DNA from: Echinometra lucunter
Taxonomy: Eukaryota > Echinodermata > Echinoidea > Camarodonta > Echinometridae
Length of the DNA: 64,000 bases
Reading direction: 5' to 3'
NCBI GenBank assembly: GCA_029962745.1
Contig: CM057154.1
Coordinates: 22,310,040 to 22,374,039, forward strand
Shown: in pieces, positions 10,161 to 22,389 of the stretch
How the letters are laid out: each line of letters opens with the position of its first letter
Position numbering within the stretch: position 1 is the first letter of the stretch
Notes under the pieces: generated by a model
What the model saw: only the letters and a program-made list of their open reading frames with translations
Database searches by the model: none
What the model was told of the DNA's origin: nothing
Position numbers and translations under genes: made by a program

Positions 10161-13100
10161 GGAAGATGTGACCAAAATAGTGTGACACATTTCGGGGTGG
10201 ACTGGGATAAGGTGGTACTTCTTTTAGCCAAGGCAATCAAACAGGAGAATGCTGATGTATTTCTGGAAGTGTATGACAACTTGATTCCTTCGAACCGTCC
10301 TCCTGAAGAGGTAAAATTTGTTAAACAAGGACGCATTTTTTGGCTCAGCTTGTGAAAACCTAGGCTTTACTTGAGCGTTCGTTCATCAATGGCAATTCAT
10401 GCACGTTGAATTCATTGACATGACATCGTCATCGACAGTGTCATTGATTGTCATGATTTGATTTTGAGTCACTGTTAATGTTATTTGTAAAGTTAGACTC
10501 TGTCTATTATAAATTTGTTAGATGTAACTGTAAAGATAGTTAGACCAAATTTTAAAAGTAGAATCCCAGTGCTATAATTTATGAATCAGTGAATTATCTG
10601 ATGATTAAGTTAGAGACTAACGTTAGACCCTAATGCAAACATCTGGCATGTATTGTGTGTGGCACATTATTTGTTCATAGAGTCATGACCATTAAAAACC
10701 TAACGTTACTTAGGGCGATACTGAAGAAGTTCACACCCTCCATATTTTCATCAAATTTAAGGTTAGGATCAGGGTTAGGATTAGGGTTAAGATCAGGATT
10801 AGGGTTGGAGGGGGTGTGAACTTCGTTCTTCAGACAGCATTACAAAAAAAAATTGGTGTGAAACTGATTTAGATCTACATGTAATATGGTGTCTAACGTT
10901 AGAGTCTAACGTTAGTCTCGCAATGTCTTTGCATGAAAAGATAGGAAAGAGTTCCATATGTACTTTTACAAGCCTCAAGTCTAAGTTAGGTAAACATTTT
11001 AAAAGAGGGCAATTCTTTTGATGGGAGTTGAGTAAAAAATGCTGACCTGATGTAGGATGGGGGGTTGGGTGTCCGGACACGTAACAAAAATGAAGCCTTC
11101 TTTTCTTGTCTTTGGATTAAACAAAAACTATGCATTGAATGGTGCTAATCATTATCAATAATTGTTCTTCATATTGTCTAACACTTTGTGCTGAAAATTT
11201 AAGAAATATTGCTTGTAAACTTTTTCAAATGGTTGTTAAAATCATCTGTCCGGATACACAACCTGTCCGGACACACAACAACTGGGTATACGTACTCACT
11301 CAAGCCTCTCAAGCAATCACTCAAACATTGTACAGAACATAACAATTGCACTGGCGTAAGAATTTGACTTACCTTAAAAAATCGTGGTTGTGGTTGGTAT
11401 CAAACTCCTGATCCTCTGGTCATCACTCCAGCACTCTACCAATGCATCTGCGAAAGTGAGTTGAGTAGCATTGGTGATATGGGGAGGGGGGGGGGGGGAT
11501 ACTCGTGTTTCATTTTGACAGGGATGTGCCTCGGCCAACCCCAAAATGGGGGTTTAAGGAATGGACTAGTAGTGAAAACAGGGTGTTTAGAACTGTGGAA
11601 CTACCCAGCTGAGCGAAAATAAAAAAGGTGGCCTAAGGAACTGTGGAATGGCCGTTAGCATTCTTATTTGCAGTATGAAAATGCTCTGTGCATCGGCAGA
11701 CAGTTTTCCATGAACTTACCCAGGCCTACAGCACCTAGTGTGCGCACGCAAGTCAGCAGACCACACAGAGTATGTAATTTTATGGGGACCATAGGAGCAG
11801 ACCTACCTATGCGAGAGCTTGGGAACGGGCTGCAGGAAAGCGGAGGGAGACGGAAGTTGCTTGGTTCCATCTTGATTACAGCAATTTATGGAAATTCAGG
11901 TATCTTGAGAACGGCAATCAGAAGCCCCCAAAATGGGCTGTCATTTTACGAAAATTGGAAGCCAATATACATGTACATGAGTATACAAGTATGATAGGGG
12001 GACCATAGTTCGCGCACATTTTAATTTTCTAAAGAAAACTTAACTTTTGTTGCCACAAATTTAAACAAAATCCTTCAGCTATTAACATTATTGTTATGGA
12101 AGAGATTATTCCTATTAATACACCAGTCACAGAATTTCGTTCTTCTCTATCATAGTTGTAATACATTTATGTAAGAATTTACATTTGAATTTTAACATTT
12201 TGTAAAGGGTATACTCACTTCTGTTGAATACTGTAGCTAGTGGTGATATAATTTGTAAACAACTCTCCATATGACATGTTTTGTACGAAGAATTTCACAT
12301 ATTCTTAATTATCTTGAAGATCATATATTTTGATTTGTCTTTATCTATGCCAAATATGTTGTGGAGAAAACACTCTTACATTGCATTTGTATATCTCGAT
12401 TCTTGAGTATGGCTTGAAAAATTTGCAAATCTTAAGCAAAATGAAAATGTTTAATTATGTGTGTACAAACCATATAGAGAGTTGATCACAAAAAGATGTC
12501 GTAATTAATAGCTGTGGTATTGTCAGAAAATGTCATGCAGAAAATTTTATTTAGCTGAACTCTTGTTGGATTTTGTTCAAATTTTTACTGATCTGTTTTA
12601 TTCCTCAGCTTTGATTTCAAAATTACTTGACTTAACGGTGTTGCTTTAGAACCACTTATCAAAGAAACCTGCATTTCGCTATAGGCTATACTAGTAAGTG
12701 GTATATTACATGTGCTACATGTATATCAGATATTACTGTATGTTTCAAACATACTTGTCTGTCACTTTTTCAAATTTTTCATGTTCCATTGCTTGCGCAT
12801 GGCGATCTGCCTTTGACAGAATATACATGTACTCGTAAATTCCTGATACTTTATCCTTGGACAGTTTAGCACCTGATTGGACATTTTACAATGAAATCTG
12901 TACATGTACTTACAGCTGTATGACTACCCCTTAAGTGCGGTTTTCACGGGGGACGCGAACGATTTGCGAAGGATGCGAATGTCGAAAAAATGGCAAAATC
13001 CAAAATTCGGAGAAGTTTTTCTCCGAATGTCTCACGACAATGGAGTCGTAAACCATTCTTGCGCAGTTTGTGCGAAGTTCTCACGACGTATGTGCGAATG

Positions 13101-16100
13101 TCATGTGTACCGTGGCTGAACTACGGCCAGTCAACATACACGAAGAACACGCGACTTATATGCGAACAACGCAGATGTTCCAAGAACAATAATCGGGCGA
13201 ACTTCACTGCTTGCGCAAGACATTCGGCAAGCTTTCGTGATCTGGTTGGGGATTTACGAAGACGTTGCGAACATTGCGAACGTCTTGCGCAGATCTTGCG
13301 CATATGACAAAGCTTTTAAGACATCACAAATAAAAACGCCCCGGGATGCAGGAAACGCTCGCAAGAGATTTAGAATTTTTAAAAAATTTCCGCCGAACTT
13401 TTTAAAAACGACGCCCGCGAGCGATTTGCGAAGCTTCCGAACCTACGCGCACGTTTTGCGAGCTTTTGCAGCATAAAATGCGACTGTTGGACTTTGCCAT
13501 TTTTTTTACATTCGCGTCCTCCGCAAATCGTTCGCCTACCCCGTGAAAACCGCACTTTAAAGCCTCTTAATCCCTTCACTGGTATGATGGTACATGTATT
13601 ACATGCACACATGTATCATTGCCTTCTCATTTGTTGGCCATATGGCGTAAGCCTGGACTGCCTGGTAGTTCATGTACTTACATGTACTTCGAATATTTTT
13701 TGCTTAAGTACATGTACCTTACTTGTAGTACAACTGCTTGGATACACAGTTTATGTGCCATATTCTTAGACTCAGAAGGGCGATCTATGTGTTCAAGACT
13801 ATGTTTAGATAGAGGTCCATGTCTGTGTAATGCCCTTCTCTGCTTGCACACATGAAAGCAAGAGAGCCTTGATGAAACACACACCAAATACAAACTTTCC
13901 TTCTCTATTTTGCCAAAATCGAAATGACTCGGTTACCTTTTCTTTTAAAGATCAAATTGTTCTTGCTCAAATTTTGCCGAGACTTTTGACAAGAATATCA
14001 GGAAAAAGGAATGATACAAAATCAAGGATCACAGATATGTAAAAGAATTTTTCGTTCAATTTCAGGCTGCCATTTATATAATGTAGAAATTCATGTCCTT
14101 CTGGCTATTAGTAAACGATATCATGACACCAAAATGAATAGATCTGTAAGATAAGATTGTACATGTCTTTGGGCTTACTTTTGCAATAATTATCGGTAGG
14201 CGGATAAAGTAAATGAATGAAACAATATCTACAGCTTTCAAACCTGTAAATTTAGGTGCATACATTCCATTTTATGGTATTTGTAAAAAGCCCTAATCAT
14301 AGGATTGGTGGTTAATGACTATGTAACCACCAATGTACTTCTGAAGTTCTCAACTGCTCAAATTTTCAGCAGCCATGCATTATGATGCATGTCTTTTTTA
14401 TGTTTCATGGTTTTGTGGAGAGTATTAAAGCCATTTATATCCATGTACCTTTTCTTGCAGTAGTGTTATGTTCCTTGTTGAGATAATATTTCAATGTATG
14501 ATTATTCTTTATGTGTTAAGAGTAGTAGTGTTATGATTTCTTCTGTATTTACATATTAGTTATAAATTTCATCATATGTTAATGTTGAGTTCTATTCTTT
14601 TTGTGAAGGGCAAAGTGAAATATTAAACTATTGATTATTATGCACTTATCATGTATCAATGTTTTTGTTGGTATTATATTACCATTACATTTTTGTAATT
14701 CAAAACTGGCAGGAGGAGACACATGTCATTGGGAAAAAATAAGAATAGTGTATTAGACATGAATACAAAATACTTTATTTAGAGGTAATGCAGAATGCAC
14801 GGATCAATGTTGTAAAATTATTTTTTTTTCTCCATCATTCCATACAGATTGAGCACTTGAAAGAAACGGCTAGAAGGATTGCTGAACTACCGGAAAAGGA
14901 ATTTGATATTTTGATGGCTGGTTCTGTCACCGATTACCAGCTTCAGGTGTCAGAGCAACAGTCCCATCATCGTGTGGAAAGTCACGCCGTTTCTTGCCAC
15001 ATGGCTGCCACAGATGAAACTGTTGGCATCATTGCTGGGGTAGACGGTAAGACTACAGCACCTTCAGAAACTGCTATCAGAACTGCATCAGTAGTAAAAA
15101 TGCCCAGTGAATCCTCAATGCCTTTGGACAGTAATGCTGTTGAAACAAAATCATCTGTACAATTGAAACATGCAGCTAATGACAAAGGTCTTCGTGGTCA
15201 GAATAATGTAATTTCTCAGGAAAAGAAAGATGGTGCGACTGTGAAGAAACATGGAGCACTTTCAAGTGAGGACTCCAAAGTTAGAAAAGAAGCTAGACAC
15301 AGCAATAGTGATATTGGGGCTAGCATATCATTCGGACTTGAACAGCCTGCAGTTAGCAGTGTCAAGGACAAGCCACATATGACTGAAAAGAATGTTGTTA
15401 TAAATACCAATACTCATCGATTGACTGCAACAAAGAAAAAAGCTGGTGATAGTAGTCAAGGAAGCAAGCTGTCGGTTTCAGACCCTTCGCCGCACACGAT
15501 AGACAAATTAATGAATCATGCTGTAGATATAGTGGATGCTTCCGAATACCCTGACAGTCCAACTTGTCCAAAACCTGAATACATTGACAATGAGACCCTT
15601 GATCATAGTGATGCTGTAGCTTTGAACTATGTGTCAGGCTGCAGCGACTTTAGTCGCCGCTCCCTGGGGAATCATGCTGTTGTGAAACCAGTGGAGCAGG
15701 AAATGCATCCTGTGAAGCTTGATGCCAGCACGGAGCAGGAGGGACTGTGCAGTAGCAGCAGTGGCAAGTTGCCAAAGAACTATGGTAGCATTGAATCTCC
15801 TGATGCACCAACTAGTGTCATCAGCAGTACAATATCATCTCCAGACGATGAGATCTCCCCTACTGCAAGTAGTACTGCAGAAGTTCGTGATGATGCTGGT
15901 GGTGCACCAGGTCCTGAAGTGCCAGATGAACCTACCAAGAAGAAAAGAAAAAGGAAAAAGAAAAAGAAAGGTCAGTAGAGTAAAAGCTTGAGTTTGACTA
16001 GTGAATGATTGGACACCGAGGCCCTAAATCAAAGCATGATACTGACAGGTATTTAGTAAACATGCCCCTCCTAACTTTGGGCACCCAAAATATTTTTGCA

Positions 16101-19100
16101 GGGGGTTCATGAGTGCAGACCTGAAGCCGTACAATTCAAAACCCCTTCAAAGTGTACCAATCACCAACGGACATTTTCCTCTGTATATTGGGGATTCACT
16201 CTCACTATACTTTCATTCAAAATTTGTGTACGGGCTTTGAATATTACTTCTAAAAAGAGATATTGTGAGTTCAAATAAACTGTCAGTTAACATGATGGCA
16301 ACTAGTGAGGTACGATAGACTAGATGACGTACATACACGTGTGGGCATGACTCAAGGCATTTATGGAATTGAACCGCCATTTGATCTTGTGAAATCCCTA
16401 ATATCCCTGTGGTCTTTTGTGGTCTTTTATTTTTTTTAAACTCCTTAGGCGCTAGCCTCTAGAATTTTTTTAAAAAGTGTGTTTTTTAGGGAGGAGGGTT
16501 ATTTCACACGTACTAGCCTACCACAAATCATTTTTTTTTTCAAGTGATTTGTACACTTTAAAGAGATTGATTCAGAGGCCTGACTAAATTTGTGAACATG
16601 GACTTAAAATTTAAGTATTACTTTCTCTGTACATTTAAATGTATCTGTTCTCCCTCTTTCTCTCTTTCTCTTTTTGCTTTAAATTTTAGTTGAGCAATTC
16701 ATTGATTTATTGATTCCTTTCTCATTGGTCTTTAGGTAATAGTGAAGCAGACCCAGGAGGAGCAGCCAACTCATCTGACCATGAGAGCAAAGCACTTACA
16801 TCACCAGGCACATCAGGAGCAGAGGACAGTAATAGGAATATGGATGCTGCCTCACAGTCTTTGTCCAAGTTAAAAACACAGCTTCCTCAGAATGGACCTA
16901 GTGTAGCACCATCTCAAATGTCTGGACATCCAACAAAGACAAAGAAAGCAGAAAATAAAACTGAAAAGAAACAAACAAACAATTCTAAGAAACAATTAGA
17001 TTCTCAAGTTGAAGACAGTAAACCTGTCGGCAAAGAGAAAGGTGGACATGTGTCTTCTATCAAGCCTGAGCGTCCCAAATCTCTTGATATGTCAGATAAA
17101 GATGACGCTCTAAGGACTACATACGAATCTCCTAGTGATAAAAAGCCTTCAAATGATAAGACGGTTAAATTAGATGCTACAAAGGAAGGCGTTACATCTG
17201 ACAATGAATCAGAAAGTGGTAATGATGCTGAAAAAAGCAGTGAGGACACAAGTGTAAAGGCAAGTCAAGAGAGTTCCATGGATGAGAATTTTCGAGATGA
17301 AGACGAGTCCAATGGTAGCGGGTGGCAAACATATGGATTTAAGAAGAGCAAGCGGAGAGCTTTTGCTGCAGAGGATAGATACAGTCTCAGGCCCTCACCC
17401 GCAGATCACCTTCGACGCTCTTATTATAGTGGACCGTTTGACCCCAAATTAAGGAAATCAAGTAGTGAGCCCTCTGGCATGTCCAAATGGATGGACGTGA
17501 GTGATAACAGACCATTACATAGACATGCTTCTTTCTCACGCCACCCTAATCTCAGAGAGGAATTTCATAGCTTATCACCTAAACCTGACAGTGTGCCTAC
17601 TGATGAGAGGGTTGAGAAACCTCCCCCACCTGTTTCTGCCGACTCTTATGCGGCTAAGCTTAAAGCTAAGCCACCTGTTCCCCCAAGTGGAAGTGGTAAG
17701 AAAAGCCAGGAAAGTCAATCTGTCGTAGGAGACCAGCAGGATAAGAAAGTGGATGATGGAAAGACAATTTCTCCTGATTCTGCTGTGACATACAGCAGGG
17801 AACAAGAAGACCCTTGTGCTATAAAACCTCTTGAGATTAAGGATAACTTAGAAAGTAAGTCTTCTACATCATCTACTACAGGAGAATTGGACAGTCAGAC
17901 TGATCTTAGTGATATTCCTGCCAAAGCATATGGTAGCAGTGCAGTTAGTGCTGCTACAGCTGCCAAATCAGCAAGTCTCCCACGTGATATGGGTCGTATC
18001 CCGGATGCCGAGTTGCCAAAACTGGACAATACGAGTGCAGATAATGTTGTGCAATATCTTGACTTGCAATGTTCCAATGACACTTATGCAGCACGCCTTA
18101 AACAAAGCATTAACAAGTCAACAACAGACACTAAAACATCTACATCTAGCAAAGTACTCAGTGCCCAGCAGGAAACATTGAATGTTAGTAATGTGAAACC
18201 AGCTAGGACAAGTAAACTAGAGAGTAGCCATAAAGCTGTCAGCCTAGACTCTGCACCACCTGCTCCAGCAGTGGTGCCCAAGAAATCATCGAGTGCCAAT
18301 AGTAAAGACAAGGACAGCATGCGGACAGTCAAATCTGAAACCAGCCTTAACCTGACTTCTGAGGGCACGCCTGTCAGTCAGGACAACTCCTTTCCCTTTG
18401 AAGCAGAGCCAGCTGAGAGCTTTGACATTACGTTTGGCTCAGTGAAATTCTGCGAGAGTGATTTCGAACTGATCGACGACGTGACGCAAAGCAACCAGCA
18501 GCAGAAGGGGAAACCTGATTCCAAGCCAGTGCCTCAACCCTCTCCTGTCAACATCCTTGAGAACCAAACCAGTGCCAGATCTCCATCCCCTCCCACTAAT
18601 CAGGTCAGCTGTGCTGATCTTGAAAAGGCCTGGATTGCCAAGAGTCCACAGAACAGTGAGAAAAGCAACAATGACCATGACCGCAAGACTAATCCGGACA
18701 ATACCTCTACAGTGCCATCAGTACCTGCTAGCCTTGCTGCAATTCTTGCAAGTGGCAATAAGAACAATACCCCTCACGTTACAGTAGGAGAGAATAACAA
18801 CTTGAAAAAGAAGCCGCTGGATAATCAGCCATATTGGTCAGCTAGATTCAACCATTCGGAATTGGCAGATATGCTTCTGAAAGGTGAGTCATTTACTTGT
18901 ATCTTAGGGGCCACTTGTATTGATAACCCATGCAAAACCACTTTGAAAATAGACGCCGTCTCTTATTAGCAGAGATGATAGGGCTAATTTCTCAGTGGCA
19001 ATGCTAAATCAGCTCAATTTTAAGTCCATACCAACCTGTTCTTGGTCATTTTGGGCAGTGCACTGATATATGTTATCTGTTGTCAAAAGTTTGGTGTTGA

Positions 19101-20700
19101 ACTTGTTGATGTGACATGGGGTACAACATTGGAAGTTTGAAAATTCTAAGTACTTTGTGGAAATTTTGATATATCGAGATAACATGTCATACTTATTTTT
19201 CTCAACTTTTGAAGGAGGTGTGCATGCCCATGTGTATACATACATGTATGTATTTCAACTCCTGGATGAAAGTGAATGTAATAATGAGAGACCTAAGTAC
19301 ATGTACAATACCAGTATAGTAGTCAAGGTACAAAATCCTCAAGACCAAAGCTAATGCTTGAACCCACAAGGCCGAGACCAAGGCCAAGGCTTTGGACCCT
19401 CCAGGCCGAGGCTAAGTCCAAGGCATAAATTACAAAAAAATAATTTCGATAGATCATACAACGACGGAGCTTTGCACAAAAAAGAGATGATCAGATAAAT
19501 AAAGAGAGCTCCAAAAAGGCCTTAGCTGACAGCCTTGATGCCACATGAATATTGTTCTTATCTTTGAAGATGAGTAATTGGGAGCATGCATTAAAAATCT
19601 TGTTAAAATGATAAGTTTGCTTTGCACTGCATTTTATCAAAGAATACATTGGGTTTCATTAACTCACAGATACATTAGTTACTAGTATTACTTTGCTTCA
19701 GCTAATTTTCTCAGTATATATAACACTTTTAGCCTTTTTATGATTTTGTATGCTTGGATAGTTATTGCCAGGTTGCTTAGCAATTAAACTGACAGCCCTG
19801 TCGCCACATGTATTTGTATTTATCTTTGACAATGGTTAATTGAGAGCTTGCGTTAATATTTTAATAAAATGATAAGTTTGCTTTGCACTGTATTTTATTG
19901 TAAAATACATTGGGTTCCATTGGGTTCCAGTTCCACAGATACACTAGTTATTACATATCTATTATTCAGCTAATTTTCTTGATATACATCACACTTTTTA
20001 ATAGGCCTGTCATGATTTGGTATGCTTGGATGATTACTGCCAGGTTGCTTAGCAATCATGCGACAAAAAAAAAAAGAAAAAGAAAAAAGAAAGAAATGAC
20101 AGTGTTAAACCCTTTTAAAAGAGTGATCTACTTACCCTTTTCCACAACAGAAAAATTACTGCTGTGTTTGAACGTGAAAAGATGACCCCTTCTATTATTG
20201 CCTAATATGCACGTTGTTATATTTTTTTCCACTTATGATATAATAATGATGATTCTAATAATAACAATAAAAATAGTAATAATCATGATGATGATGATGA
20301 TGGTGATGATTGTTTTTAATAATAATAATAAAGATGATAATGATAATAATAATAATAAAGATGATAATAATAATAATAATAGTAATGATAAGAATATTGA
20401 AAAGTGATATTGATGATGAGGATGATGATAATGATAATGATGGTAATAATGATGATGATTGATGTGGTAGTAATGATATAAAACAAAAATAAACCAAACA
20501 TATACAAAAAAACAAAAAAGGAAAAGAGAAATTATGAATAATTTAAAGAAAAATTGCTTTTTGACAGAAAAAAAAATTCACTGTCTTCCATTTGTGCAAA
20601 CATAAGCTTCTCTTTTATTTCCTACCTTGCAGAATGGGAGAAGCTGAACTTTGAGCTGACGAAGCAGTCATCAAAGGTAGTCGTTTATGAAGAAGAGTAA
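10149..20700 (+). CDS. unrecognised 1166-residue Ser/Lys/Asp-rich, largely disordered protein
   Basis: Four coding exons join in frame: 10149-10310, 14848-15970, 16736-18883 and 20633-20700 (TAA). The N-terminal ~90 residues look folded and helical (DWDKVVLLLAKAIKQENADV and later IEHLKETARRIAELPEKEF across the first splice). The middle is low-complexity and rich in Ser, Lys, Asp and Thr. At about residue 420 there is a strongly basic run, KKKRKRKKKKK, a likely nuclear localisation signal. Later come GWQTYGFKKSKRRAF and two related YAAKLK/YAARLK motifs. Near the C-terminus is an acidic segment (FGSVKFCESDFELIDDV) and an aromatic-rich end (YWSARFNHSELADMLLK, then EWEKLNFELTKQ). I do not recognise the family. 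Short linear motifs in disordered sequence suggest a scaffold or RNA/chromatin-associated protein, which is inference. A second phase-compatible 3' exon lies at 21834-22048. Confidence 0.85.
10721..10833. repeat. inverted-repeat element enclosing telomere-like GGGTTAGGATTAGGG repeats
   Basis: The left end CTGAAGAAGTTCACACCCTCC (10721-10741) pairs with the right end GGAGGGGGTGTGAACTTC...CTTCAG (10807-10833). Between them lie degenerate GGTTAGGATCAGGGTTAGG units. It lies in intron 1 of the unknown gene. Confidence 0.75.
11390..11455 (-). repeat. degenerate tRNA-like (SINE head) sequence
   Basis: On the - strand, GCATTGGTAGAGTGCTGGAG resembles a Pol III A box, and AGTTTGATACC, 30 bases on, resembles a B box (GGTTCGANNCC) with two changes. 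A T-rich stop follows. I could not find a convincing cloverleaf. Confidence 0.35.
11456..12930. other. intron 1 of the unknown gene, no further feature
   Basis: AT-rich intronic sequence with one G tract near 11490 and a C/G-richer patch at 11690-11870 that has overlapping open frames in both strands and no recognisable product. I see no splice-bounded exon here in a usable phase. Confidence 0.4.
12931..13559. mobile_element. 623-bp non-autonomous DNA transposon (MITE) with TTA target duplication
   Basis: Terminal inverted repeats of about 70 bp start with AGTGCGGTTTTCACGGGG (12934) and end with the complement, CCGTGAAAACCGCACT (13556). They continue inward through CGAACGATTTGCG...GACGCGAATGT and AAAAATGGCAAA on both sides. 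TTA flanks both ends (12931-12933, 13557-13559), a 3-bp duplication typical of PIF/Harbinger; the left site also reads TTAA, so a piggyBac-type origin is not excluded. The interior is CG-rich with many TGCGAA motifs, unlike the surrounding intron. Open frames inside it are shadows of that repetition. Confidence 0.85.
13560..14847. other. 3' part of intron 1 of the unknown gene
   Basis: AT-rich, with several TACATGTA-type palindromes between 13580 and 13720. It ends in a T-rich tract and CCATACAG acceptor at 14847. No other feature seen. Confidence 0.5.
15971..16735. other. intron 2 of the unknown gene
   Basis: Donor GTCAGT after 15970 and acceptor TCTTTAG before 16736 bound this intron. A pyrimidine-rich run (CTCCCTCTTTCTCTC) precedes the acceptor. 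No other feature seen. Confidence 0.7.
19527..20062 (+). repeat. ~265-bp tandem duplication in intron 3 of the unknown gene
   Basis: Two copies start at about 19527 and 19788. Shared landmarks are GACAGCC followed by GCCACATG, AAATGATAAGTTTGCTTTGC, AATACATTGGGTT, CAGCTAATTTTCT and GCCAGGTTGCTTAGCAAT. The copies have diverged by substitution and small gaps. Confidence 0.85.
20225..20465. repeat. ATG/AAT trinucleotide microsatellite
   Basis: Interspersed (GAT)n, (AAT)n and (ATG)n runs. The His/Tyr/Ile- or Asp/Asn-rich open frames on both strands are products of the repeat. Confidence 0.9.
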
Positions 20701-21833
20701 GAATGTCCAGGACTCTTGAATCGGTGTTGAACATACTGCAGTCTCCTGGTGCATTATCATGCATCACCTTTTGTGTACATTTTGTACAAATACTCTTGAA
20801 AGCAACATTGTTTTTCATTTTTCTTGCATACAAAAATGTTTTTCATTTTTCTTACACACATTTTGTATGCTCTGTCAAGTCTGTTGTAGTCATGGACAAT
20901 GTGTTTTGCCCTTTCGATTGATGTTTTGAAATATTTTCTTCATGCAGTAATATGAATGGGAATACAGATTCATACTTCTGTAATCCCCTTGTTCAACATG
21001 GATTGATAGATAGGCTAGTTTCCGAAGTTTGATTTCCAAAGTGATTTATTTGAATGTGTTATGACTGACACACAGTATTTTGCTCAAAGGGACCCCTTTC
21101 TAGTTAATGAGCAGTCATTTAGAGTAGTGCCATTGACTCACACAGCTTTTCAAATTATTGGGAATGTCATAAAAGTTTTTACTTTCAGCATGGTCAATGG
21201 GTCAATGAAAAAATACTGATTTCACTGCATGCTAGACATAAACAGCATGAATTTAGTTTGCTTGTTTGAGAACCTTGTCTGCAGGATTTTCCATTAACAC
21301 AAATGTTGAAACTTTGATGAGATATTTAAATTCTTCCTTCCCTTTTGAAAGAAGAACCCCTCCATGTTAGGCAAGTACCCCCCATGCCAATATCCCCCTA
21401 CAAATATGGCTGACTAAGGGTATTTGTGTTGGGGATTGTAGTCCTGGAGTAGCTGTTTAGGAATTTAATTGTCCTTGAAATACCACATTAAAAATGTTCA
21501 AAGTTATATGCAACACATAACTAAAAAATGAAAATGACTTCAGTGATAACAGGAATATCCTTGTCTTTTGGTATTCTTCACCATAAATCCACCTTGTACC
21601 AGGTATGGATCAAGTTGAACCCCTCCCTTTGGTTTTCACATGTAAAGGTATATTTTATGAGGGGGTTTCAGAAGTATATCATTCCTTTAGATATTGTGGG
21701 CAAAAGTGCAAGTGACCTTTATATGTACATTTTGTTTCAGATTTTGTATGAAATGTGTTTGTTTATGTTGTGTTTTACCTTTACTTTTGTTAAATGCCAA
21801 AGAAATCTTCCTTTCTGGTCTAAAATGAAATAG

Positions 21834-22048
21834 CCCCTGATCCTTCAGAGCCTGACCTGATAGAAGCCAGTACTTCTGAAGCATGTAGCGAGCATATTAG
21901 TGAGGAATCATATACAAGAATACCTGGCAGCAGTACAGTATTAGATGTAGTCTTTGACGTGTCGGCAAGTGCCACTTCAGTTACGCCAACCCTCGGAGTC
22001 ATAGCCAGGATTTGTAATATTAATCAAACTACACAGAAAAGGTGCTGA
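21834..22048 (+). CDS. candidate alternative terminal exon of the unknown gene
   Basis: A frame of 70 codons is open from 21836 to the TGA at 22046-22048, bounded upstream by an in-frame stop and an AG acceptor (ATAG before 21834, or CCTTCAG before 21849). Exon 3 of the unknown gene ends at 18883 with one leftover base (G). Both acceptors continue that phase, giving an Ala or Glu junction codon and then PDLIEASTSEACSEHISEES. The acidic, Ser-rich composition matches the host protein. An AATAAA follows at 22384. The exon ending at 20700 has no donor in the right phase to join it, so the two would be alternative C-termini. No transcript evidence is available. Confidence 0.5.
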
Positions 22049-22383
22049 CGAAGAGCTTTCTTATCAATTGTTACACAATGTATATGTATCGCAAATGAAG
22101 ACTTTCATATATCTGTGAACTGTTTTGATATACCGCCCACGTTTCCTTGACACCTTTGGGAATTATGTTGCTCCTTTCATCTGTTTCCTGGACTTTCAGA
22201 GTGTGGCATGCTGCATAGACACTCTGATCACCGAAGTGTGTCAGTCATAGAGATGACTCATCGGTCCTGCAATCATATGACTTGAATCTTTAAAAAACAT
22301 TCTTTTCTTTTCTTTCTTCTCTCTCTTTTTCTTTCTTTCTTTCCAATCCAATGTTTCTTCTTTATATTTTCCTTTACTACTCA

Positions 22384-22389
22384 AATAAA
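22384..22389 (+). terminator. polyadenylation signal AATAAA after the alternative exon
   Basis: Canonical AATAAA about 340 bases after the TGA of the candidate alternative last exon. Confidence 0.4.

Noticed and set aside
12990..13612. Several overlapping Cys/Arg-rich frames on both strands
   Set aside because: All lie in the CG-rich MITE with repeated TGCGAA motifs. Frames on opposite strands mirror each other.
13580..13720. TACATGTA-type palindromes as a specific regulatory cluster
   Set aside because: The motif is scattered over the whole window (for example 304, 2466, 12898, 19250, 42010), so it is a background feature of this genome rather than a local site.
20255..20515. His/Ile/Tyr-rich frame on the - strand
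   Set aside because: Translation of a trinucleotide microsatellite.
20697..20705. Donor site GTAAGA inside the final codons of the unknown gene
   Set aside because: Using it would leave two coding bases, a phase that runs into a stop in the 21834 exon. The TAA at 20698-20700 is the simpler end.
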